A stretch of DNA of 64,000 nt from Alistipes sp. (GTDB lineage Bacteria; Bacteroidota; Bacteroidia; Bacteroidales; Rikenellaceae). The notes beneath the pieces were generated by a model. That model worked only from the letters and a program-made list of their open reading frames with translations, made no database searches and was not told the origin of the DNA. Location of the stretch: contig JAHHQL010000001.1 of assembly GCA_020026415.1 (NCBI GenBank), positions 181,376 to 245,375 on the forward strand, in the 5' to 3' direction. A program made the translations under genes and the position numbers. Positions within the stretch are counted from its first letter, which is position 1. Each line of letters starts with the position of its first letter. Below are positions 1-7,372 of this stretch, one piece after another.

Positions 1-1
1 T

Positions 2-244
2 GCCGGTGACCGCTTCTTTGTGGGGGCGGGTACCAATTCGGAAGCCCGCGAGGTGGATGTAAAACTCGACTTTTTGAAGCAGGGCGAGCGTTACGAGGCG
101 GTGATCTATGGCGATGACGTAAAGTCGGACGATCGTAACGACTACATCATCGAGCGTCGCGTGGTCACGGCGGACGATACGCTGCACATTGCAATGGCCG
201 AGGCCGGAGGTTGTGCCGTGACGCTGATTCCGAAAGCGGAATAA
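2..244 (+). CDS. GH97 alpha-glucosidase/galactosidase family, C-terminal fragment
   Basis: Only the last 80 codons are inside the window; the gene starts upstream. The visible part reads as the C-terminal beta-sandwich of glycoside hydrolase family 97 (SusB-like, periplasmic or outer-membrane enzymes that trim alpha-linked sugars): a segment like FFVGAGTNSEAREVDVKLDF, then a strand-rich stretch with a D-Y-I-I-E-R-R-V-V-T pattern, and a glycine-rich GGCAVTLIP close to the end. The catalytic barrel is not visible, so retaining versus inverting type cannot be judged. A strong terminator follows the stop. The family call rests on remembered motif resemblance. Confidence 0.72.
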   Translation, partial: AGDRFFVGAGTNSEAREVDVKLDFLKQGERYEAVIYGDDVKSDDRNDYIIERRVVTADDTLHIAMAEAGGCAVTLIPKAE

Positions 245-265
245 ATCCGAAACACATTGATTTCG

Positions 266-308
266 AGCGGTCGGCTCCCAAAACGAGATGCCGACCGCTT
301 TTCTTTTT
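266..308 (+). terminator. Rho-independent terminator after the GH97 gene
   Basis: A perfect 10-bp inverted repeat (266-275 with 290-299, AGCGGTCGGC) closes a 14-nt loop and runs into a T-rich tract. Confidence 0.85.
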
Positions 309-351
309 GAGGAAGCGAGAAAAGAATAGGGCAAAGATGCGGGAAACAACG

Positions 352-369
352 TATTTTTGATTATTTTTG
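352..369 (+). promoter_or_regulatory. Tandem -7 boxes upstream of the DPP-IV-like gene
   Basis: TATTTTTG occurs twice, at 352-359 and 362-369, each matching the Bacteroidota -7 consensus TAnnTTTG. No clean TTTG -33 box lies at the expected distance, so which copy is used is open. Confidence 0.5.
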
Positions 370-415
370 TAAGGATATATCCGACCGACTTAAAATTCTA
401 AACAAATAACTTTTT

Positions 416-2533
416 ATGAGAAAACTTTTGTTTACATTTCTTGGCTTGGCAATGTCGGTGGGCGCAACGGCTCAGGACAAATTGCTGACGATGGAGGAGG
501 CGGTGCTCGGCCGCAACCTCGCTCCCAAAAACATCCATGTGCAGTGGCAGGGCGATCTGGACGTGGCAACCTATCTGATGGACAAGAATCTGATGGGCGA
601 CGATGCACAAAACGAGCCCCGCGTACTGATGACCCTCGACGAGTTGAACCGCCTGCTCGGCGGTGAGTTGAAGGGCTGGCCTGACTATTCGTGGAAGGAT
701 GCCCGCACGATCATCGTGCGTCACGACAACCGCTGGATCGAGATCAACGTGGACGACAAGACCGTCACCTCGGATCGCAAACTTGCCGCCAAGGGGCAGA
801 ACTTCAAATCGAACGGTCGAGATCTGGTGGCTTACACCAAGGCCAACAACCTTTACTATATGGACGGCAACGGCAACGAGTTTGCGGTGACAGCCAACCG
901 CGACCGCAACATCGTGAGCGGTCAGTTCGTAAGCCGTAACGAGTTCGGCATCACGGACGGTATTTTCTGGTCGCCCGACGGCAGGAAACTGGCCTTCTAT
1001 CAGAAGGACGAGAGTCAGGTGTCGTCGTTTCCTTTGTTCGACATCACCACCCGCACGGGTAGTGCCCGCATGATCAAATACCCGATGACGGGTATGAAAT
1101 CCGAACAGGTGAGCCTCGGCGTGTATGACATCGCATCGGGCAAGACGGTCTTCATGCAGGTCGATGATTTCGGCCGTGAGCAGTATCTGACCAACATCGC
1201 ATGGGATCCCCGTTCGGAGAAGATCTACATTCAGGTACTCGACCGTGCCCAGAAACACATGCACCTGAATCGTTACGATGCCCTGTCGGGTCGCTTCGAG
1301 AAGTGTCTGATCATGGAGGAAAGCACCAAATACGTAGAACCTTCGACCCCGATTCAGTTCGTAAAGAACGATCCTTCGAAGTTCATCTACCGCACCAACA
1401 GCCGTGACGGCTACTTCAGCCTCTATCTGGTGGAGGCCGAGTCGGGTAAAATCCTGAAGCGACTGACCGACATCGACGCCGATGTGGATATCAAGGGTCA
1501 GGACGGTACCTATATATATTATACGTCGGCCGAGGTGAGCCCCATCGACAACCACCTGTTCCGCGTACACATGAAGTCGGGCAAGAAGACCCGTCTGACG
1601 TTCGAGGAGGGCTGGCACGACATCCTGATGAGCCGCAATGCCACGATGTTCGTCGATAATTACAGCGCACTGAACGTGCCGCGCGTGATCAACCTCTCGC
1701 GCAACGACGGCCGCATCGCCAAGGAGTTGCTCAAGGCCGGAAACCCCACCGCCGACTACAACTACGGCGAGATTACGATCGGTACGGTGAAGAGTGCCGA
1801 CGGCAAATACGACAACTACTATCGTCTGATCAAGCCGATGAATTTCGATCCCGCGAAGAAATACCCGACGATCGTCTATGTTTATGGCGGCCCGCACGCA
1901 CAACTCGTTCGCAACACGTGGACGGCAAGCATGGCACGCTGGGAAATGCTCATGGCACAGAAGGGTTACGTGGTATTCGTGATGGATAACCGCGGTACGC
2001 CGAATCGCGGTCTGGAGTACGAGCAGGCAATCCACCGTCAGTGCGGTCAGTGTGAAATGGCCGACCAGATGAAGGGTGTCGAGTTCCTCAAATCGCTGCC
2101 TTATGTCGATACGGAGCGTATGGGCGTTCACGGCTGGAGTTATGGCGGTTTCATGACCATCTCGCTGATCACGAACTATCCCGATACGTTCAAGGTTGCC
2201 GTTGCAGGCGGTCCCGTGATCGACTGGAAGTGGTATGAGGTGATGTACGGCGAGCGTTATATGGATTCGCCGCACGTAAATGCCGAGGGCTACGAGAAGG
2301 TCAGCCTGCTCCGTAAAGCCAAGGATCTGAAGGGCAAACTTTTGATCTGTCAGGGTGTCATCGACCCCGTGGTCGTTTGCGAGCACAGTCTGAGTTTTGT
2401 ACGCGAGTGCGTCAAGAACAACGTACAGGTCGATTATTTCCCCTATCCCCGCCACGAGCACAATGTGCGCGGTAAGGATCGTGTCCACCTGATGCAGAAA
2501 GTGACCAACTATTTCGAGGATTACCTCAAATAA
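416..2533 (+). CDS. Dipeptidyl peptidase IV-like serine peptidase (family S9B)
   Basis: A secreted prolyl-type exopeptidase that would remove X-Pro or X-Ala dipeptides from peptides in the periplasm or at the cell surface. A signal peptide (about residues 1-20, ending ATAQ) precedes a beta-propeller region (roughly 80-430) and an alpha/beta-hydrolase domain (about 440-705). The nucleophile motif GWSYGGF puts the catalytic Ser at residue 575; Asp650 (GVIDPVV) and His682 (RHEHNV) complete the likely triad. Length (705 aa) is normal for bacterial DPP-IV. It sits alone between two terminators, so it is probably monocistronic. The exact substrate preference is not shown by the sequence. Confidence 0.9.
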   Translation: MRKLLFTFLGLAMSVGATAQDKLLTMEEAVLGRNLAPKNIHVQWQGDLDVATYLMDKNLMGDDAQNEPRVLMTLDELNRLLGGELKGWPDYSWKDARTIIVRHDNRWIEINVDDKTVTSDRKLAAKGQNFKSNGRDLVAYTKANNLYYMDGNGNEFAVTANRDRNIVSGQFVSRNEFGITDGIFWSPDGRKLAFYQKDESQVSSFPLFDITTRTGSARMIKYPMTGMKSEQVSLGVYDIASGKTVFMQVDDFGREQYLTNIAWDPRSEKIYIQVLDRAQKHMHLNRYDALSGRFEKCLIMEESTKYVEPSTPIQFVKNDPSKFIYRTNSRDGYFSLYLVEAESGKILKRLTDIDADVDIKGQDGTYIYYTSAEVSPIDNHLFRVHMKSGKKTRLTFEEGWHDILMSRNATMFVDNYSALNVPRVINLSRNDGRIAKELLKAGNPTADYNYGEITIGTVKSADGKYDNYYRLIKPMNFDPAKKYPTIVYVYGGPHAQLVRNTWTASMARWEMLMAQKGYVVFVMDNRGTPNRGLEYEQAIHRQCGQCEMADQMKGVEFLKSLPYVDTERMGVHGWSYGGFMTISLITNYPDTFKVAVAGGPVIDWKWYEVMYGERYMDSPHVNAEGYEKVSLLRKAKDLKGKLLICQGVIDPVVVCEHSLSFVRECVKNNVQVDYFPYPRHEHNVRGKDRVHLMQKVTNYFEDYLK

Positions 2534-2556
2534 AAAGAACCCTCGTTTAATCCCGG

Positions 2557-2598
2557 AAACGGAGTGTCGGACAAGATGTCACGATGCTCCGTTTTTTT
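2557..2598 (+). terminator. Terminator after the S9B peptidase
   Basis: AAACGGAG (2557-2564) pairs with CTCCGTTT (2587-2594), followed by a run of T. Confidence 0.75.
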
Positions 2599-2769
2599 TG
2601 AAAAAGGGACAAATGAAGCCGAAAATTGAAGGTTTCCGAAGAAAAGATGTTTTTTTTGGGGACGAAATGTTTCATTTCAAGATAAATTACTATATTTACA
2701 CTCGTTCTCATTGTGAAACTAAACTTTGAGACAAGCACAAAAAATTTTATAACCTAAAAAATTGTTGCT

Positions 2770-4449
2770 ATGAAATTAAAATCTTATTTATGGTCTTTGC
2801 TGACTGTTGTGGCACTTTCGTTCGCAACAACAAGTTGTAGTGATGACGACGATCCCGCTCCTGCTCCCGAAGGTGCTCCGGTCATCACATTGAACCCCGC
2901 CTCGCAGGAGGTTGCCGCAAAGGGTGGCGACTTTACGTTCGCATTCACGGTTAAGAATGCCACCGATGCCAAGGCCACGGCTAAGGCAGACGCTGCATGG
3001 GTAAAGAATGTGACCGTCAAGGAAAAACAGGTGGCATTCACGGTTGAAGCCAACGAGGGTGAGGCACGCAAGGCTGTCATCACGGTATCTTACAAAGGTG
3101 CCAAGGACGCTGAATTTGCCCTGTCGCAGGCAGGTAAGGGTGGCGAACCCCAGCCCGAAGGTCCCGCCGCTGACGGTAAGGTTAAGGAACTGACTCCCGA
3201 ACAGTTCGTAAAATGGATCTATGACGTGAAGAACGATGCCAAGAAGGAGAATTTCTTGGGTAATCTGCCCGCAGTGATCGACTTCTACGGTCCCGGTTGC
3301 GGTGAGCACCTCGTACCTATCTTCGACCACATGGCCGCAGAGTTCAAGGGTCAGATCAACTTCTTCCGTTTCAACTTCACGATTCCTGAGGCTAAGGAGA
3401 TCAAGGAATACATGGGTGTTAAGATGTGCCCGACGCTTGGTTTCTTGAAAAAGGGCATGGCTCCCGCCATGATTGGTGAGAAAGAGGCTAACGCCATCAA
3501 GACCGACGAGTTGATGAAGGCCGCCATCAAGAAGTATCTGGGTATTGGCGACGGTGAGACCCCTGCTCCCAATCCCGAACCCGGTATGAATCCCGCTGTC
3601 GTGTTGAAGGCTTATGCCGGTGACCCCAAAGGTGAGCACAAAGCATCGATGATCACTTTTGACGGCGTTTGCACCTCTAAAAACTGCAAAGAGGCAGGTG
3701 TTTCGATTCTTCTGACCGAGGCTCTCGAGCAGGTTTTGAAGGAGAACAACCTGACCGTGGAGCAGTTCATGTCGCAGATCTGGAAAGATACCGAGATGAT
3801 GAACATGTTCCAGTCCGATTGGTTGGCTGATTTTAATGGCAAAGGTTTGCAACTGACGGTAAATCAGGTTCCTGCAAGCACCACGTTCTCGGTTCTTCTC
3901 GATGCACGTACTGCCGAGGGTGATCGCGCCGTCCTCAGAAAGGATGTAACGACCGATGATGCCGTTTCGGAGCAGGTCGGTGTAAACCTCGTTAAATTGT
4001 CGGATAAGGATTTCCGCGAGAAGGTATGGGACTACAAATCGGGCGATTGGAAGTACAACGGTGAGAAACCTTGTGTAATCGACTTCTTCGCAACTTGGTG
4101 CGGTCCCTGCAAGCAGTTTGCTCCCACGTTCAAGAAACTGGCCAAGGAGTATGACGGTCGCGTTCTCTTCTATCAGGTAGATGTGGATGAGTGCACCGCC
4201 GCATTCCAGGCTGCTGCCATCATGGGCGATAATAAGAAGGGTGGTATTCCTTTCTTCTGTTTCGCTCCGATGACGGGTGCTCCCTTCTTCAAGGTCGGTG
4301 GCGCAGATGAGGCTTCGTTCCGTCAGATGGTGGATACTCACTGCTTGGGCGGTACTCGTGCAAATGTTCAGATTCCCTTCAAGGCAGGTGAGTCGGATGT
4401 TTACACGGTTCGCAACAATTACAGCAATGCCCTTGTAAAGGTGAAATAA
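2770..4449 (+). CDS. Lipoprotein with BACON domain and two thioredoxin-fold domains
   Basis: The lipoprotein signal ends at Cys23 (TTSC, then SDDDD, a surface-export-like acidic run). Residues about 37-125 look like a BACON domain, an all-beta module common in Bacteroidota surface proteins. Residues about 138-255 form a first thioredoxin-like fold with a degenerate active site (Gly-Cys177-Gly-Glu-His), so only one cysteine remains. After a Pro-rich linker comes an unrecognised region (about 275-410) and then a canonical thioredoxin domain with WCGPC (Cys444/Cys447). The second domain could act in disulfide exchange outside the cytoplasm; the first cannot do standard dithiol chemistry. The gene stands alone, with no partner reductase adjacent. 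The combination of domains is unusual. Confidence 0.82.
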   Translation: MKLKSYLWSLLTVVALSFATTSCSDDDDPAPAPEGAPVITLNPASQEVAAKGGDFTFAFTVKNATDAKATAKADAAWVKNVTVKEKQVAFTVEANEGEARKAVITVSYKGAKDAEFALSQAGKGGEPQPEGPAADGKVKELTPEQFVKWIYDVKNDAKKENFLGNLPAVIDFYGPGCGEHLVPIFDHMAAEFKGQINFFRFNFTIPEAKEIKEYMGVKMCPTLGFLKKGMAPAMIGEKEANAIKTDELMKAAIKKYLGIGDGETPAPNPEPGMNPAVVLKAYAGDPKGEHKASMITFDGVCTSKNCKEAGVSILLTEALEQVLKENNLTVEQFMSQIWKDTEMMNMFQSDWLADFNGKGLQLTVNQVPASTTFSVLLDARTAEGDRAVLRKDVTTDDAVSEQVGVNLVKLSDKDFREKVWDYKSGDWKYNGEKPCVIDFFATWCGPCKQFAPTFKKLAKEYDGRVLFYQVDVDECTAAFQAAAIMGDNKKGGIPFFCFAPMTGAPFFKVGGADEASFRQMVDTHCLGGTRANVQIPFKAGESDVYTVRNNYSNALVKVK

Positions 4450-4471
4450 TCCGAAAAGGATTTTTATAGTT

Positions 4472-4504
4472 GAGGAGCGATTCGAAGAGGATCGCTCCTC
4501 TTTG
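4472..4504 (+). terminator. Terminator after the BACON/thioredoxin lipoprotein
   Basis: A perfect 10-bp stem (GAGGAGCGAT, 4472-4481, with 4491-4500) is followed by a short T run. Confidence 0.75.
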
Positions 4505-4610
4505 TATGCGGGGAGGGGAAGGAAGAGTGCCTCCCCGCTGCTGTTTTCGGGAAAATATCCCTGCAAGACACGAGGGGAGTCTGCTTCCCATCATGGAAGA
4601 TCCCCGTTGA

Positions 4611-4651
4611 AAAACGGAGGAGGAAACCGACAGGGTTTCCTCCTCCGTTTT
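4611..4651 (-). terminator. Terminator of the minus-strand outer-membrane barrel gene
   Basis: An 18-bp perfect inverted repeat (4611-4628 with 4634-4651) with a 5-nt loop. T-runs flank it on both strands, so it may terminate from either side. It lies just past the stop of the barrel gene ending at 4670. Confidence 0.88.
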
Positions 4652-4669
4652 TTTGATTTTGATGCGGGG

Positions 4670-7099
4670 CTATTGGGCGACGGTACCACCTTGTTGCTTG
4701 GATTCCATGATGTCATCGTTTTTGATCGTATGGCGTGTCGTCTTGACCCGGACGCTCTTGTGACCGAAACGCCAGCGGAGGGTAAAGCGGACGCGGCGCA
4801 ATGCCTGTCGGGAGGTCTGGTTCAGGCGGTAGGTCGGATTCTCGACCGTGTAGGTATATTTCAGTGTCGGGCTGAAAAGGTCGTTGGCGGTGATGCTTAA
4901 TTCGAGGCGTTTTTTGAGAAACTCCTGCTTCAGGGAGAAGTAATACGAGAAATAGTCGCCCGTGTGCGCACCGAGGAAGTTGTAGCCCGAATAGTAGAAC
5001 TCTCCGGCGGTGAACCACGCATCTTTCCAAAGGGCGATGTTCATGTTCAGATTCTGATTGAAGTTGAAATGATCCGAATGGATGTTCATCCGATCGAAAT
5101 CATACTTGGAATAATCGCCGCCGAAGGTCAGCGTGAGGTTGAATTTCCGCGAGGGGTTCATCGTCAGCGAGGAGAAGAACCCGACGCTGCGCGTGTGTAC
5201 GTCGTTGCTGTATGTGGAAGTCACGACGCCCTTGTCGTCGGCCGTGCTGTACATGCTCATCAGGTTGTTCGAGAACGAGGAGGTCACACCCGCCATAAGA
5301 TTCCATTTGCGGGAATAGTAGCCGTAATTCAGGGCAAACGAATGACTGACGGCCGCCTCCAGATCGGGATTTCCGTAGGAGATGTAGAGCGGGGTGGTGG
5401 ATTCGACGGCGGGCGAGAGCATCTGCACCGAGGGGCGTTGCAGACGCTGTGTGTAACTCAGCGACAACGAATGCGTGGGGCGCGGCAGGAAGGAGATGCT
5501 CACGAACGGCACGATGTTGAACTGCCGATTGCGGAACGAGTAACGCGCATGATCCTGATCCTCGGCTTCGGCATCGTTCCACGTACGCTCCATGCGGGTG
5601 CCGACACGTGCCGACCATTTGGCGCAGGTGATCCCGTAACCCGCATAGAGGGCGAGGATGTGCTGGCGGTAGTCCATGTCGGAGTAGGGGCCCGGGGCGT
5701 AGTCGGTGTCGGGATCGGGACGCACCAATGAGGTCATCGGCGTGGTGTTGTGGCGGTAGATGTGCTTGATGCCTGCCTCGACGGAGTGGTGCTCCGAGAG
5801 CGGATTGGCGTAGTCGATCTGAAAGGTGTTGCTCAGGGAGGTCGATCCGTTGTCGGTGATTTTGCGGTGGGTGTATCCGCCCTGATATTCGTTGTCGGAG
5901 TCGGCATTGAATTTTTCGTGAGCCACCTCGTCCGAGAAGGTCAGAACGTGACCCGCACGGCCGAACGTGTGCTCGTAGTTGGTCGTAAGACTTGCCGTCG
6001 GGGCGGAGTAGAGATTGTGGCGGTGCTCGGTGTAGCGGAACAACTCTTCGAGCGACGGATTCTTGAGTTGGAAATCGGATGTGGCGTGCCCCGTCGATTT
6101 GTAACCACCGTACGAAAGGTTCAGCGTCAGCAGGTTCAGCGTGTCGGGCTGATAACTCATGTCGAGGTTGATTGTTCCGTTGCGGAATTTGTTGTCGGAT
6201 TGAGCCCGACTGTCGTTGTAACGGTTTTCGGAATCGAAATTTTCTTGTCGGGAAAGGATTGTCGAGTGCATGGGGGCATCGTAATACCACCCTTGGAGGT
6301 TCATGGCGAATTTGCCCTTTTGCAACGAGAAATTCGCCCCCGCATTGTAGCCTGCGGGATCGTCCGAGGAAGTGATGATGCCCGCGTAGAGCGATCCGTT
6401 GTAGCCAAATTCGTGTTTCTTCTTGACGGTCACGAGGTTGATCACACCGCTCGTCCCTTCCGCATCGTATTTGACCGACGGATTGGTGATCACTTCGATG
6501 CGGCTGATCTGATCGGCGGGCATGCTCTTGATGATTTCCTTGAAATTGTTGTTGTAGGAGGTCGAAACGTGACCGTTGAGCAGGATCTTGTAGTCGCCTT
6601 TGCCGTTGAGCAGGACGTTGCCCTCGCCGTCGATCGAAAGTTGCGGAACTTTGCGGATGATCTCGTCGATGGTCGAACCGGAGGCCTGAGGATCGTTCTC
6701 GACCGAGTAGGTCATCTTCTCGGCATCGACCTTCACAACAGGTTTGAAAACCTCGATGATGACCTCCTCCACCGTAACGCCCGCATCTAACTCAAGCGTT
6801 CCGAGATCGGTCGAAGTTTCGAGGTCGATTTCGCGTGTGAAGGTCTTGTAGCCGATCATCGTGATCGCCAGCGTATAGCCCTTGGCGGCGGGTGCCGCGA
6901 TTTCGAAACGTCCCGACGCATCGGCGGCTTCCGCCTTGACTGCCTTATGGTCGAGGGCAAGTGTTACGGTGGCGTAACTGACGGGGGATTTCGATTGGCG
7001 GTCGATGATCTTGCCGCGCAAGACGGGCGTGGGGGTTGCTCCCAAGGCAAACCCCGTAAAGAGGAGCAAAAGGAGGGTAAGGAGTGTGTGAAGTTTCAT
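4670..7099 (-). CDS. Outer-membrane beta-barrel protein of the TonB-dependent type (OMP_b-brl_3-like)
   Basis: An 809-residue outer-membrane protein. A signal peptide (start chosen at 7099: Met-Lys-Leu-His, then a Leu-rich core) precedes a carboxypeptidase-regulatory-like beta-sandwich (about residues 27-105), a TonB plug (about 110-230, with IDEIIRKVPQLSIDGEGNV and VINLVTVKKK) and a long barrel made of alternating strands. The layout is that of the Bacteroidota outer membrane beta-barrel family used for uptake or surface functions with unknown cargo; no SusD partner is adjacent. An in-frame upstream Met would add 29 residues before the signal peptide and is unlikely. A well-formed promoter lies upstream. 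Confidence 0.85.
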   Translation of the reverse strand: MKLHTLLTLLLLLFTGFALGATPTPVLRGKIIDRQSKSPVSYATVTLALDHKAVKAEAADASGRFEIAAPAAKGYTLAITMIGYKTFTREIDLETSTDLGTLELDAGVTVEEVIIEVFKPVVKVDAEKMTYSVENDPQASGSTIDEIIRKVPQLSIDGEGNVLLNGKGDYKILLNGHVSTSYNNNFKEIIKSMPADQISRIEVITNPSVKYDAEGTSGVINLVTVKKKHEFGYNGSLYAGIITSSDDPAGYNAGANFSLQKGKFAMNLQGWYYDAPMHSTILSRQENFDSENRYNDSRAQSDNKFRNGTINLDMSYQPDTLNLLTLNLSYGGYKSTGHATSDFQLKNPSLEELFRYTEHRHNLYSAPTASLTTNYEHTFGRAGHVLTFSDEVAHEKFNADSDNEYQGGYTHRKITDNGSTSLSNTFQIDYANPLSEHHSVEAGIKHIYRHNTTPMTSLVRPDPDTDYAPGPYSDMDYRQHILALYAGYGITCAKWSARVGTRMERTWNDAEAEDQDHARYSFRNRQFNIVPFVSISFLPRPTHSLSLSYTQRLQRPSVQMLSPAVESTTPLYISYGNPDLEAAVSHSFALNYGYYSRKWNLMAGVTSSFSNNLMSMYSTADDKGVVTSTYSNDVHTRSVGFFSSLTMNPSRKFNLTLTFGGDYSKYDFDRMNIHSDHFNFNQNLNMNIALWKDAWFTAGEFYYSGYNFLGAHTGDYFSYYFSLKQEFLKKRLELSITANDLFSPTLKYTYTVENPTYRLNQTSRQALRRVRFTLRWRFGHKSVRVKTTRHTIKNDDIMESKQQGGTVAQ

Positions 7100-7258
7100 A
7101 AAAGGTTCGTTTGGTTTGGTTTCTAAAATGGTTTTCTCCCTTGAAAAGGGCGTTTCGGTCGCTCGGAATATTGTAAAAAGTCGCATTTGTTGTTATATTT
7201 GTTTAAGGTTGTGGCTTCGGTTAATGTGTGTTTATGTGTATTAATTAAGTAATACACG

Positions 7259-7289
7259 CAAATATAGGCAAAAAATTTTTGTTCCCAAA
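7259..7289 (-). promoter_or_regulatory. Promoter of the outer-membrane barrel gene (both boxes present)
   Basis: On the minus strand the -33 box TTTG (7289-7286) is separated by 19 nt from the -7 box TATATTTG (7266-7259). Both match the Bacteroidota sigma-ABfr consensus. The implied untranslated leader is about 150 nt. Confidence 0.75.
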
Positions 7290-7372
7290 TTTTTGTATGG
7301 AATTATTTTGCCGACACAGACGGCCATATCCGGGAGAAACCATATAAAGTGTTGATTTATAAACATGTTCCT

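Noticed and set aside
398..2488. A long open frame on the minus strand, opposite the DPP-IV-like gene
   Set aside because: It mirrors the plus-strand gene with its catalytic triad and signal peptide; the opposite frame has a His/Val/Leu-rich composition without domains, a typical antisense shadow in GC-rich coding DNA.
2641..2740. A promoter for the BACON/thioredoxin lipoprotein
   Set aside because: TATATTTA and TAAACTTTG resemble the -7 box, but neither matches fully nor has a correctly spaced -33 box, so no promoter was called.
4964..6790. Plus-strand frames opposite the outer-membrane barrel gene
   Set aside because: No signal, domain or start context; they are antisense shadows of a gene with clear plug and barrel patterns.
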